A stretch of DNA of 64,000 nt. It comes from Streptomyces sp. NBRC 110035. Lineage in GTDB: Bacteria > Actinomycetota > Actinomycetes > Streptomycetales > Streptomycetaceae. Position numbers and translations under genes: made by a program. Numbering within the stretch: position 1 is the stretch's first letter; every line of letters begins with the position of its first letter. The notes under the pieces are model-generated. The model did not search any database. It was not told the DNA's origin and saw only the letters and a list, made by a program, of their open reading frames with translations. Where the stretch lies: contig NZ_BBNN01000047.1 of the NCBI RefSeq assembly GCF_000829695.1, positions 1 to 64,000 of the forward strand, read 5' to 3'. Of this stretch, positions 8,940-18,900 are shown piece after piece.

Positions 8940-10520
8940 TCAGAACTGCAGGGCCCAGCCGTTCAGCCGGCCCGTGTCGTACGTGTAGTTGTCGCTGACG
9001 CGCAGCTTCCAGGTGCCGTTCGCGGTCTCCGAGGAGGCGTCGACCGTGTACGTGGTGTCGATGTCGTCCGCGCTGCCGCCGGTGCCGTACGCCTTCAGCG
9101 TGTACGCCGTGCCGTCGGGGGCGATCAGCTGGACCCGGAGGTCGCCGATGTAGGTGTGGGTGATGTCCACCTCGACGGCCAGGCCGGAGGGCGCGTTGCC
9201 CGGGACACCGGAGACGGTCACCGAGGTCTCGACGGTGGAGTTGTCGGCAATGGCGACACCCTGGGTGCTCTCGAAGCGGTCACCGGTGGGCGGCGGGGTG
9301 GTGCCGCCGTCCCCGACCCTCAGCAGGCGGTTGGGTGAACCGCTGCCCGGGTTGCCGACGACACCGCTGGTGGCGGCGGAGGTCAGCGCGGAGGAGACCT
9401 GGGCGGGGGTGGCCGAGGGGTTGTCGGCCAGGTGGAGTGCGGCCGCTCCGGCGACGTGCGGGCTCGCCATGGACGTGCCGGAGATGGTGTTGGTGGCCGA
9501 GTCGCCGGTGTGCCAGCCGGAGGTGATGGAGGAGCCCGGGGCGAAGATGTCCAGGACCGAGCCGTAGTTGGAGTAGCTGGCGCGGGCGTCGCTGGAGGTG
9601 GTGGCGCCGACGGTGATCGCCTCGGTCACCCGGGCCGGGGACTTGGTGGAGGCGTTGGTGGACTCGTTGCCCGCCGCGACGACGAAGGTGATGCCGGCGT
9701 TGATCGCATTGCGCACGGCCGTGTCGAGGGCGCTGTCGGCGCCGCCGCCGAGGGACATGTTGGCGACGGCCGGCTTGACCGCGTTCCGCGCCACCCAGTC
9801 GATGCCGGCCACGACCCCGGCGGTGGTGCCGGAGCCCGCGTTGTTCAGCACGCGGACGCCGACGATGTCGGCCTTCTTGGCCACACCGTAGGCGTTGCCC
9901 GCGACGGTGCCCGCGACGTGGGTGCCGTGGCCGTTGCCGTCCTGGGCGACGTTGTCGTTGTCGACGGCGTCGTAGCCGTTGCGGGCGCGGCCGCCGAAGT
10001 CGCTGTGCGAGATGCGGACACCGGTGTCGATGATGTACGCCGTCACCCCCTCGCCGGCCGAGTCCGGGTAGGTGTACGAGTTGTTCAGCGGCAGGTTCGC
10101 CTGGTCGATGCGGTCCAGCCCCCAGGAGGGCGGGTTGTTCTGGGTGCCGGTGGTGCGGAACGTGCGGTTCTGGACCACCGAGGCGACGGCCGGGTCGGCG
10201 GCGAGACGTTTCGCCTCGGCCTCGGAGGCCTCGACCTCGTAGCCGTTGAGCGCCTTGGTGTAGGTCCGCTCGATCTCGGCGCCGTACTTCTTGGCCACCG
10301 CGCGGCCCTCGGCGGAGCCGGACTTCGCCTCGTCCGCCTTCAGGGTCACGATGAAGCTGTCGCTGACGGCGTTCGCAGCGTCCTCGTACTGGATGTGACC
10401 TTCGGCGGCGGCCGGGGCAGCGCCGGCGGGGAGCGCGGAGACGAGGCCTGCCACGAGCGCCGCGCTGGTCGCGACGCCGAGGGTGGCCAGTCTTCGGTGG
10501 GGGTGACGCATCAACGCCAT
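8940..10520 (-). CDS. Secreted S8 subtilisin-like protease with P-domain
   Basis: The 526-residue precursor has a signal peptide (basic RHPHRR, then ATSAALVAGLVSALPAGA, about 1-36) and an inhibitor-I9 propeptide (about 50-125). The subtilisin domain (about 130-405) has catalytic Asp165 (IIDTG), His198 (GNGHGTH) and Ser350 (GTSMASPHVAG). The C-terminal P/proprotein-convertase domain (about 415-526) ends YDTGRLNGWALQF. It is an exported proteolytic enzyme of proteinase-K/aqualysin type that should mature by autocleavage of the propeptide. The P-domain usually stabilises or targets the enzyme. The ATG has GAGGAGGAA upstream. The gene is monocistronic with a clear terminator and a long upstream region. 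A perfect TTGACA box is present on the minus strand at 10621-10626, but no well-placed -10 was found. Confidence 0.95.
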   Translation of the reverse strand: MALMRHPHRRLATLGVATSAALVAGLVSALPAGAAPAAAEGHIQYEDAANAVSDSFIVTLKADEAKSGSAEGRAVAKKYGAEIERTYTKALNGYEVEASEAEAKRLAADPAVASVVQNRTFRTTGTQNNPPSWGLDRIDQANLPLNNSYTYPDSAGEGVTAYIIDTGVRISHSDFGGRARNGYDAVDNDNVAQDGNGHGTHVAGTVAGNAYGVAKKADIVGVRVLNNAGSGTTAGVVAGIDWVARNAVKPAVANMSLGGGADSALDTAVRNAINAGITFVVAAGNESTNASTKSPARVTEAITVGATTSSDARASYSNYGSVLDIFAPGSSITSGWHTGDSATNTISGTSMASPHVAGAAALHLADNPSATPAQVSSALTSAATSGVVGNPGSGSPNRLLRVGDGGTTPPPTGDRFESTQGVAIADNSTVETSVTVSGVPGNAPSGLAVEVDITHTYIGDLRVQLIAPDGTAYTLKAYGTGGSADDIDTTYTVDASSETANGTWKLRVSDNYTYDTGRLNGWALQF

Positions 10521-11500
10521 GTGAGGGTTCCTCCTCAGTCGGGGTGCGTTGCTGTGGGGGGCGGTGCTGGTGACGCACGTGCCGCTGGTGTGGCGTAGCC
10601 GGTCACGAGTGACGTGAGCATGTCAATGATCACTGTCGAACCGACTGCGGGCGTCAGCCGAAAGATTGAGGGTTCCACAGGAATTGCACAAGAGGGCCCG
10701 CACGAACGAAACACCAACGCCATGCAGCCGACATGTTCGGCGGCCCGCCGCCCGGACGGCCGGACGGTTCCGGATCACGCCGCCGGGAGGGGCACGACGG
10801 CCCGTCCGCCGGGAGGCACGAGGCCCCCGGCCGCGCGGTGACGGCGCGTCAGGGGCTGCTGCGCCGGCCTGCTTCGTGGCCGCGGGCGGGGCCCAGCCCG
10901 GCGGCGTCCGCCTCCGTCACCGTCGTGAACGGCGGCACGAGCCGGGGCGGGTGGACGCCGCCGCCCAGCGAGATGCGCTCCCCGCCCCTGACGAGCAGGG
11001 TGGGCCCCCTCTCGCCGGAGAGGACGGCGTGCGCGGCCGCCGCCACCCTCCCCCCGCCCGTCGGGTCCCCGGGTACCGGCCCCGGCGGGCGAGGTGTCCG
11101 GCCACGGGGGCCGCCGCGAGCGGAGCATCGGTGCGTCGGCCTCGTCGATCACCACCGGTGCGCGCGGCCGGCGAGCTCCCCCGGGGCGTGCGCCCCGCCG
11201 ACGTGGTCGGTGCGACCGCGGGTCAGCGGGATCCGCCGCACGGACCCTCCCGCGCACACCCTTCGGAGATCACCGGGGCCGGGCCCGGCCCCGCGCAGGG
11301 GGCCGAACGCGGCGGGTGCGCTCATCGCCCTCCGACGACCTCGAGGACACGGACACGGCCGGCTCCCCGGGCCGGGCCCGTCCGGCGGACAGGCCCGGCC
11401 CGGACGCAGGGCCGCGCACACCGGGCCCTCTCACCCCAGGCGGACGGACCCCGTCGGCCACCTCCGGGACGGCGGCCGGGCGGCTGTCGCCACCGGCCGC
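10521..11500. other. Long intergenic region with a possible decayed gene
   Basis: Nearly 1 kb separates the protease from the SPFH gene, both on the minus strand. The first 200 bases are relatively A/T-rich and should contain the protease promoter. The segment 10740-11500 is extremely G+C-rich. It contains coding-like fragments on the minus strand, listed separately, but no intact gene, and plus-strand frames there are arginine/proline artefacts. Confidence 0.5.
10849..11165 (-). pseudogene. Possible frameshifted gene remnant of unknown family
   Basis: Three successive minus-strand fragments in different frames read like one protein: APVVIDEADAPMLR, then AAPVAGHLARRGRYPGTRR, then AAAAHAVLSGERGPTLLVRGG continuing ERISLGGGVHPPRLVPPFTT and ending GRRSSP before a TGA at 10849. 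Third codon positions in each fragment are almost all G or C, as in real Streptomyces genes. The frame must shift at about 11125 and 11050. I do not recognise the family. It may instead be fortuitous open sequence in G+C-rich DNA. Confidence 0.3.
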
Positions 11501-12547
11501 TCACCGCCGGGAAGACGGGTCGGACGGAAGGGCGGCGGGGGCGGCGGCGCCGTCCGCCTTGGCGGCGTCGGCGACGGCCTCGGCGGCCGCTTCCGCCGCC
11601 TGCGCCGTGTCGCTGGCGGCCTGGGCGGCCATGTCGTCGTCCAGCCTCTCCCGGGTGGCCGGCGACTTGGGCAGCTCCTCACTGAAGGCCCGCGACACGC
11701 CTTGGAGCGCGGAGGTGATCTCGCTGGGGATGACCCAGAAGTTGTTGCCCGAGCCCTGGGCCAGCTGCGGCAGCGTCTGGAGGTACTGGTAGGCGAGCAG
11801 CTTGGGGTCGGGATCGTTGCGGTGCACGGCCTGGAACACCTCGTCGATGGCCCGGGACTGGCCCTCCGCCTGGAGGATCGCGGCGGTACGGTTGCCCTCG
11901 GCCCGCAGGACGGCGGCCTGCTTGTCGCCTTCGGCGGTGAGGATCTGCGACTGGCGCTGCCCCTCGGCCCCGAGGATCGCGGCCCTCTTGTCCCGCTCGG
12001 CCCGCATCTGCTTCTGCATCGCGTCCTTGATGGTCTGCGGCGGGTCGATGGCCTTGATCTCCACCCGGTTGACCCGCAGCCCCCACTTGCCGGTGGCCTC
12101 GTCCAGCACGCCACGGAGCTGGCTGTTGATGGTGTCCCGTGAGGTGAGCGTCTTCTCCAGGTCCATGGAGCCCACGACGTTGCGCAGGGTGGTGACGGTC
12201 AGCTGCTCGACGGCCTGGAGGAAACTCGCGATCTCGTAGAAGGCCGCCCGCGGATCGGTGACCTGGAAGTACAGGACGGTGTCGATCTCGACGACCAGGT
12301 TGTCCTCGGTGATGACCGGCTGCGGTTTGAAGGAGACGACCTGCTCCCGCAGATCGATCACCGGATGGACGCGGTCGATGTAGGGAATGACGAAATTGAG
12401 GCCGGGATTCAGCGTGCGGTGGTAACGGCCGAGCCGCTCGACATTACGAGCGCGCGCCTGGGGAACGATCCGCACCGTCCGCACCACGGTGAAGATCGCG
12501 AAAAGCGCGACGATCAGGCCTGCGATGAGAAACGCCGAGGTTTCCAT
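11501..12547 (-). CDS. SPFH/band-7 protein (slipin/QmcA-like)
   Basis: The 348-residue protein has an N-terminal membrane anchor (FLIAGLIVALFAIFTVVRTV) and an SPFH domain (about 25-190, with RVHPVIDLREQVVSFKPQPV and VEIDTVLYFQVTDPRAAFYE). A long Ala/Glu/Arg-rich coiled coil follows, and the tail is Ala-rich and low in complexity. Band-7 proteins oligomerise in membrane microdomains and often control membrane proteases such as FtsH. The ATG at 12547 is four bases after the stop of the NfeD gene, so the two are translationally coupled. The SPFH-NfeD pair is a widespread module in which NfeD's OB-fold contacts the SPFH scaffold. An upstream in-frame start overlaps the NfeD gene and is rejected. 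Confidence 0.9.
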   Translation of the reverse strand: METSAFLIAGLIVALFAIFTVVRTVRIVPQARARNVERLGRYHRTLNPGLNFVIPYIDRVHPVIDLREQVVSFKPQPVITEDNLVVEIDTVLYFQVTDPRAAFYEIASFLQAVEQLTVTTLRNVVGSMDLEKTLTSRDTINSQLRGVLDEATGKWGLRVNRVEIKAIDPPQTIKDAMQKQMRAERDKRAAILGAEGQRQSQILTAEGDKQAAVLRAEGNRTAAILQAEGQSRAIDEVFQAVHRNDPDPKLLAYQYLQTLPQLAQGSGNNFWVIPSEITSALQGVSRAFSEELPKSPATRERLDDDMAAQAASDTAQAAEAAAEAVADAAKADGAAAPAALPSDPSSRR

Positions 12548-12551
12548 GGTT

Positions 12552-12983
12552 TCAGTCCCGGGGGTAGACGTACGCGGTGGCACCACTGATCTCAATGACG
12601 TCGACGGTCGCCCCGGGAGGAATCACCAGAGTCTCGTCGTAGGCGCGGGCCGTCCACTCCTCACCCTCGATGCGCACCCTGCCGCCCAGGCCCGTCACCT
12701 CCGTGACGACCGAGGCGGCCTTGCCCACCAGCGCGTCCACACCGAAGCGCGCCGTTTGCGGCCGGCGCATCCGGCGCAGCGCGACGGGGCGCACGAAGAC
12801 CACGGTGGCGACGGCGACGGCGGAGAACACCAGGAACTGGAAAGGAACAGGCAGCCCGATCGCGGCGGTCCCCGCCGTGACCAGCGCGGCGGCACTCAGC
12901 ATTCCGAGCGCGGCGGTGAGCGTGAAGATCTCCGCCACTGCCAGCACAGCGGCGACGATGAGCCAGATCAGCCATGGATCCAT
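12552..12983 (-). CDS. NfeD-like membrane protein
   Basis: The 143-residue protein has two or three N-terminal membrane helices (PWLIWLIVAAVLAVAEIFTL, LGMLSAAALVTAGTAAIGL, PFQFLVFSAVAVATVVFV) and a C-terminal OB-fold domain (about 85-143, ending GATVDVIEISGATAYVYP). This is the short NfeD1b type without the ClpP-like protease domain. AGAGGTG precedes the ATG. It is the first gene of a two-gene operon with the SPFH protein and probably anchors or modulates that scaffold. Confidence 0.9.
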   Translation of the reverse strand: MDPWLIWLIVAAVLAVAEIFTLTAALGMLSAAALVTAGTAAIGLPVPFQFLVFSAVAVATVVFVRPVALRRMRRPQTARFGVDALVGKAASVVTEVTGLGGRVRIEGEEWTARAYDETLVIPPGATVDVIEISGATAYVYPRD

Positions 12984-13251
12984 TGCGCACCTCTTCCGAA
13001 CGGCGCGGAGACAAAGGACCGGACCTCACCATTGGACCCCAATGAGGGACGGCCCCGATACCCCCTGGACTCCCCGACCGCGGCGAAGGAACACGCCATG
13101 ACCGCCATGAGCAAGAATCCCCGGGGTTTACTTCCACTTTACCCGTTCGCGGGGCGAAGAAGCGGCTGCGTGCCGACCGGGTGACCGGCGGACCGGGGCG
13201 GCCTGTGCGCGGCGTACCGCCCGCCACGTGCCGTTCGGTTCACGACGCGGT

Positions 13252-14232
13252 TCAGGCCTGTGTGCCGTTCGGCTTCAGCTGCCGGATGCGCCCGTCGAGT
13301 TCGCTCCGGTAGAAGTCGATGAAGCCGTCGGGGTCGGGGCCGGCGTTCTGCATGACCAGCCTGTCGAAGCCCGCGTCGACGAACGGCTGCGCCACCTCGA
13401 GGTACCGGGCGGGGTCCGCGCCGCAGGCGAACTTCTCCAGGACGTCCTCCTCGCGCACGGTGGTGGTCGCCGCCTCGAAGTTGACCGGATTGGGCAGCTC
13501 GCTCATGACCTTCCACCCGGTCAGGGCCCATCGCGAGGTCTCCAGGGCGGCCTTCGCCGCGGTGTGCGCGTCGGGTGCCCAGGCCATGGGAACCTCCGCG
13601 TAGCGCGGGCCGGTGCCGCCGGCGTCACGGTAGTGCCGGACGATCTCCGGCTTGTCCTCGGTGGCGAACAGCCCGTCGCCCAGTTCGGCGGCGATACGCG
13701 TCGACACCTGGCCGCTGGCGGCCACCGCGATCAGGGGGAGTTCCTCGGGGAGGTCGAAGACCCGGGCGTCCTCCAGCCGCAGGTGCTTCCCTTCGTAGGA
13801 CCGGTAGCCCCCGCTCCACAGCAGCCGGATGATCTCCAGGGCCTCCCTGAGCATCTCGTGCCGGGTGCGGACCGCGTCGGGGAAGCCGTGGCCGACGACG
13901 TGCTCGTTGAGCCGCTCGCCCGAGCCGACGCCGAGGACGAAGCGCCCCTCCGAGAGGAGGGAGAGGGTCGCCGCGGCCTGAGCGATGATCGCGGGGTGGT
14001 AGCGCACGGTGGGGCACGTCACTCCGGTCGCCAGCCCGATCCGCGAGGTCCTGGCCGCGATGCTCCCGAGGACGGTCCAGGCGAACGGTGAATGGCCCTG
14101 GTTGTCCAGCCAGGGGTGGTAGTGGTCGCTGATCTCGACGAAGTCGAAGCCCGCCTTCTCCGCGAGAACCGCTTGCCGTACCAGTTCCGCCGGGCCGAAC
14201 GCCTCGGCTGCCAGCTTGTAACCCACCTTCAT
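13252..14232 (-). CDS. LLM-class F420-dependent oxidoreductase (glucose-6-phosphate dehydrogenase-like, TIGR03557 type)
   Basis: The 326-residue protein has the luciferase-like TIM barrel. Diagnostic segments are FVEISDHYHPWLDNQGHSPF, IGLATGVTCPTVRYHPAIIA and FVLGVGSGERLNEHVVG, with KHLRLEDARVFDLPEE farther on. These match the subfamily close to F420-dependent glucose-6-phosphate dehydrogenase, in which the SDHYHPW histidine region lines the active site. It should use coenzyme F420 for hydride transfer, and the actual substrate is unknown. The ATG at 14232 has GAGGAA upstream. A much longer open frame upstream, out to 14982, runs through a broken gene in the same frame and is not part of this protein. 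The gene appears monocistronic. Confidence 0.9.
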   Translation of the reverse strand: MKVGYKLAAEAFGPAELVRQAVLAEKAGFDFVEISDHYHPWLDNQGHSPFAWTVLGSIAARTSRIGLATGVTCPTVRYHPAIIAQAAATLSLLSEGRFVLGVGSGERLNEHVVGHGFPDAVRTRHEMLREALEIIRLLWSGGYRSYEGKHLRLEDARVFDLPEELPLIAVAASGQVSTRIAAELGDGLFATEDKPEIVRHYRDAGGTGPRYAEVPMAWAPDAHTAAKAALETSRWALTGWKVMSELPNPVNFEAATTTVREEDVLEKFACGADPARYLEVAQPFVDAGFDRLVMQNAGPDPDGFIDFYRSELDGRIRQLKPNGTQA

Positions 14233-14524
14233 GTGTTCCTCGCTTCCCGGTGCGTCGTGGGCGTTTTGTCCGCACCGAAGTACCCCTCGACGCCGGGCGT
14301 CATACCTGTCCGCCCGCTGGACGTCGAGAACGACGGATCCGACGCCGGGGTGGTGCGCGGTGATCCCGGCCGACCGGCCGGTGACCGTCTCGACCGGGGC
14401 GGCCGGAACGTCCTCGTGGACCGTCGGCATGGTGGAGGGTGCGCCCACCTCCCCGGACCGGCGACGGCGTTTCCTCCCGCGGTGGATCTCTCCCCCCTGC
14501 GCCCACCCGATCTTCTTGAGGGGG

Positions 14525-14883
14525 TTACGGCCGCAGCGCCCCTGCCTGCGGATCGAAGCAGACGAGTCCCCCCGACGCCGCACGGTCCGCGGCGTATGCC
14601 GAGACCTCTTCGGCCATGCGTAGCGCATCGAGAAGTGGACGACCGGGCCGGCCGCCTCGTCGATCAGCGGCCCGGTGGACCAGGGAGAGGTGTCCTCCTC
14701 CTCGTCTTCCGCGAGGTCGGCCCATCGCGCCAGAAGCCGAGCGACGTATGCGGCGATACGCGGTGACGCCGGAAGCTCTTCGTCCGTGTCGATGTGACGG
14801 TCGTACAACCGGGTGAAGGCCTCCCCCGCCCTCGCGTCGTCAGCGGGCTCGGCCCCTTCCCCCACTGCCAGGTCGTAGCTCAC
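14525..14883 (-). pseudogene. Small hypothetical gene broken by a one-base frameshift
   Basis: Reading from GTG at 14883 gives VSYDLAVGEGAEPADDARAG and then LYDRHIDTDEELPASPRIAA, continuing to GPVVHFSMRYA. The expected continuation AEEVSAYAADRAASGGLVCF, ending DPQAGALRP and a TAA at 14525, is in the next frame. The join falls near 14617-14620, where one base appears to be missing in CTACGCATGGCC. Intact relatives in Streptomyces are about 120 residues with the same beginning and end; their function is unknown, and small immunity-like proteins are one possibility. The break is either a real mutation or a sequencing error. Confidence 0.7.
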
Positions 14884-14982
14884 GGCCGCACTGTGCCACG
14901 CACCGCTGACAGCGCACCTGCGGCAGGACGCCGCCACAAGCCGGCCGTGGCCTCCGGTCTGCGCACGAGAGGGCGTGCGCAT

Positions 14983-16710
14983 CTACGCATGAGGGGGCGT
15001 GCGCAACGCCAGCATGGCGACGTCGTCGTCGTTGTCGCCGGGGCGGACCTGCTCCAGCAGCAGGTCGCAGAAGGACTCGAGAGGGCGGTGGGCAAGAGCG
15101 GCCGCGTGCCGGCGCAACCGGTCCAGTCCGTGGTCGATGGAGTGGTGCGGGGACTCGACCAGGCCGTCGGTGTAGAGCAGGACGGTGGCGCGGGGCGGCA
15201 GGACGGTGACGGTGTCGGGACGGGGCCGGAGCAGTCCGGTCCCGAGCAGAATGCCGTGGGCGTCGGTGAGGTAGCGGGCCCGGCCGTCGTGGCCGACCAG
15301 CAGCGGAGGAGGGTGGCCCGCGTTCGTCCAGCACAGTCGCCACAGCCCGTCGTCGCCGAGCGCGAGCGTGGCCAGGATCATGGTCGCCATGGGGACCTCG
15401 GCTATGTGCTTCACGGCGTCGTCGAGCTGGGTGACGACGGCGCTGGGCGTGGCCTGGGGCCGGGACCATGCGAAGGCCCGCAGCATGTTGCGGACCTGCG
15501 CCATGCCGGCTGCGGCGTCGAGATCGTGCCCGACGACGTCGCCGACCGCCAGGGCGTGGGAGCTGTCGGTCAGGGCGAAGACGTCGTACCAGTCACCGCC
15601 GACGTAGGAGGCGTGCGGAGCGGGCACGTACCGCGCCGTCATCTCCACCCCGGGCACGGTGGGGAGCTGGGGCAGCAGGTGGCGCTGCATGGTTTCGGCG
15701 ACCTTGCGCTGGCGCTGGTACAGACGCGCGTTGTCCAGCGCCAGGCCCGCCCGGCGGGTGATCTCCTCCAGCAGCGGCAGATCGGCGGCGGTGAAGGCGC
15801 CAGGACGTTTCGAGCGTCCCAGGGTCAGGGCTCCGAGCACGTCGCGCAGACCCCGGATGGGTGCGATGACAGCGGAGTGCATGCCCGTCTCGGCGAACAG
15901 GCGCCCCTGCTCGACCGCGATTCCGGAATCGGGCGACCCCTGGTAGGTGGCAGGGTCGGCCAGGGAGGACGCGGCGCCGCGCAGAGCCCGCGAAAGAGGC
16001 ATCGGGGACTCCCCCGGCACAGGGGGCATGGGCCCCTGCAGGTCCTCCCGCTCGACCAGGATCCCGTCCTTGTGCTCCGTCACCAGGGCGCGCCGGACCT
16101 CGTCCCGTTCGGTGAGCAGATCGATCACCGCCCAGTCCGCGAGCCGGGGCACCGTCAGGGCCGCCAGCCGGCGCAGCGCCTCGTCCACATCGAGGGTGGA
16201 CGTCAGCTGGGTGGTCGTCTCCGCCAGCAGGGCCAGGCGGTCCAGCTCCGCCAGCGGCGCCGGGACCTCGTCGGCACCTTCGTCGGACACGTCCCGTTCC
16301 GATCCGTACAACAGCACCAGCGCGCCCTGTTCCCCCGATCCGGAGGAACAGGGTGCGACGAGCCAGGACAGCCGGACAAGCGTGCCGTCCCCGCGGGCGA
16401 ACCACTCCGAGTCACCGTGCCCGGTCCTCCCGGCGAGCAGCGCGTCCCTCAGCCGGCAGCGCGTACGCGGCGGGGCGTGCCCGTGGCTGTCGCGGTGCAG
16501 CAGGTCGTGGGAATCCTGCCCGACGAGTTCCCCGAGGCTGCGGCCCAGCACCTCCTGGGCCGCGTCGTTGGCCGAGACGATGAGTCCGTCGTCGTCGACG
16601 ACGACGACAGCCGTGCGCACGCCCTCCAGCGTCGCACCGAGCAGGGCACGGGACCATGCCTGGGGACCGGACACGGGGGAATCTCCCGTGCCGGTGCCGG
16701 TTACGTCCAT
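14983..16710 (-). CDS. PAS-GAF-SpoIIE serine phosphatase
   Basis: The 575-residue protein has a PAS domain (about 20-130, with AVVVVDDDGLIVSANDAAQE), a GAF domain (about 165-335) and a C-terminal PP2C/SpoIIE domain (about 350-570). Phosphatase motifs are GGDWYDVFAL, GDVVGHD, NAGHPPPLL, YTDGLVESP and GDNDDDVAML. Unlike the other two large phosphatases in this window it has no C-terminal HATPase domain. It therefore looks like a pure RsbU-type phosphatase acting on an anti-anti-sigma factor. The start is ATG at 16710, with GAGGAGGG six bases upstream, and the longer open frame to 16776 is rejected. It is probably monocistronic. Confidence 0.9.
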   Translation of the reverse strand: MDVTGTGTGDSPVSGPQAWSRALLGATLEGVRTAVVVVDDDGLIVSANDAAQEVLGRSLGELVGQDSHDLLHRDSHGHAPPRTRCRLRDALLAGRTGHGDSEWFARGDGTLVRLSWLVAPCSSGSGEQGALVLLYGSERDVSDEGADEVPAPLAELDRLALLAETTTQLTSTLDVDEALRRLAALTVPRLADWAVIDLLTERDEVRRALVTEHKDGILVEREDLQGPMPPVPGESPMPLSRALRGAASSLADPATYQGSPDSGIAVEQGRLFAETGMHSAVIAPIRGLRDVLGALTLGRSKRPGAFTAADLPLLEEITRRAGLALDNARLYQRQRKVAETMQRHLLPQLPTVPGVEMTARYVPAPHASYVGGDWYDVFALTDSSHALAVGDVVGHDLDAAAGMAQVRNMLRAFAWSRPQATPSAVVTQLDDAVKHIAEVPMATMILATLALGDDGLWRLCWTNAGHPPPLLVGHDGRARYLTDAHGILLGTGLLRPRPDTVTVLPPRATVLLYTDGLVESPHHSIDHGLDRLRRHAAALAHRPLESFCDLLLEQVRPGDNDDDVAMLALRTPPHA

Positions 16711-16925
16711 GACCCTCCTCGGCGAACGCAGACCTGCCCGAGTTCCCCAGGAAAGGTACCCGCAGGCGTCGGCCACTGCGGGAAAAGATCAACCACCGGG
16801 CACCTCCCTGCACTCACGCCGGCACGAGCGATACCGTGCCCGGCCCGGCCCGGATACGCGCCCGGGAACCACTCACCGGACTCCCCTGCGATCAGGCCCT
16901 GGTCCACCGCGGAACGCCAGCGCCC

Positions 16926-16957
16926 GGCCCTGACCTGTTTCCTCGCAGGTCAGGGCC
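16926..16957 (-). terminator. Hairpin terminator of ychF
   Basis: A perfect 12-base inverted repeat (arms 16926-16937 and 16946-16957, GGCCCTGACCTG) with an eight-base loop lies 14 bases beyond the stop of ychF on the minus strand. There is no U tract, as is common in Streptomyces. Confidence 0.8.
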
Positions 16958-16970
16958 GTTTCGCTGCCCC

Positions 16971-18059
<1,089 letters not shown>

Positions 18060-18228
18060 GTTGCGACTTCCCGTACGTGAGGATGGGGGACGAGGGCCGG
18101 CCGACTGGGCGCGCGGGCCGATCCACCAGTCTACGGCGTCCCCGCCTCCACCCCGCCTACGAATCGAACGCTTGGACAGCCTTCGCTCCTCGGCGTGTCT
18201 GACAGCCCATTCGGCACATAAACAGACC

Positions 18229-18240
18229 TAGGTTGGTCCA
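18229..18240 (+). promoter_or_regulatory. -10 box of a probable leaderless transcript (DUF6542 gene)
   Basis: TAGGTT (18229-18234) lies six bases before the GTG start at 18241, and no ribosome site is present. This spacing places the transcript start at or next to the start codon. The -35 region is not convincing. Confidence 0.5.
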
Positions 18241-18840
18241 GTGGAGCAACACAGCACGCGACCTGCCCAGTACGGACCGCGACGCGACCGACCGGCCCGG
18301 CCGCCCAAGCCGCCGCTGCCTCCGCAGGCGGGGCGGGCCCCCGGGGGTGGTGTCGCGCGGTCCGCCCGCCCGGACCGGCGCGGGCCCGCGCCGGTCCGCC
18401 GGCCCGCTCCCTCCGCCGCAGCCCGGCGGCTGCCGAACCCCCGGCTCACCGGCCTCGGCGGCGGCCTCTTCTGCGGTCTCGTGATGCTGACGCTCGGGTC
18501 CCTCGTCGCGCTGCTGTTCGGGGCGTCCCAGGTCGTGTACGGCGTGCTGTTCCTGCCGGCGTGCGTGCTGACCGCTCTGTGGGTGCGTGAGGGGGACCTG
18601 CTCACCGCGCCCGTCGTCGTCCCGATCGCCTTCGCCCTGGGCCTGGTCCCGGTCGCCGACGAGGGCGACGGGGGAATCGGCGGCCGGCTCATGGGCATGG
18701 TGACCGGCCTGGCCACCCAGGCCGGCTGGCTGTACGGGGGGACCCTGGTCGCCGGTGTGATCGTGCTCGGCCGGCGGATGCGCATGATCCGTACGATCAA
18801 CCGGCGGACCGCCGCCGCCCGGGACCGGGACCGGGCCTGA
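18241..18840 (+). CDS. DUF6542 membrane protein
   Basis: The 199-residue protein has a basic, proline-rich N-terminal tail (1-65). About four membrane helices follow (including LFCGLVMLTLGSLVALLFGA, VVYGVLFLPACVLTALWV, VVVPIAFALGLVPVA and LYGGTLVAGVIVL), and the C-terminus is basic. This matches the actinobacterial DUF6542 family, whose function is unknown. The GTG start is supported by a -10 box six bases upstream and the absence of a ribosome site. It converges with ppgK, with which it shares a terminator. Confidence 0.75.
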   Translation: MEQHSTRPAQYGPRRDRPARPPKPPLPPQAGRAPGGGVARSARPDRRGPAPVRRPAPSAAARRLPNPRLTGLGGGLFCGLVMLTLGSLVALLFGASQVVYGVLFLPACVLTALWVREGDLLTAPVVVPIAFALGLVPVADEGDGGIGGRLMGMVTGLATQAGWLYGGTLVAGVIVLGRRMRMIRTINRRTAAARDRDRA

Positions 18841-18861
18841 CGTCCGGGCGCATCCGGGCAC

Positions 18862-18879
18862 CGGGTGTCCGGACACCCG
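18862..18879. terminator. Palindromic hairpin between convergent genes
   Basis: CGGGTGTCC directly abuts GGACACCCG, a perfect palindrome between the DUF6542 gene (plus) and ppgK (minus). The outer sequences GCAT and ATGC can extend the stem, and it can serve both strands. Confidence 0.6.
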
Positions 18880-18900
18880 ATGCCCTATGTCCCCGTGGCC

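Noticed and set aside
13139..13531. 130-codon minus-strand frame at the 3' end of the F420-dependent oxidoreductase
   Set aside because: It overlaps the oxidoreductase gene in another frame and is Arg-rich. A shadow.
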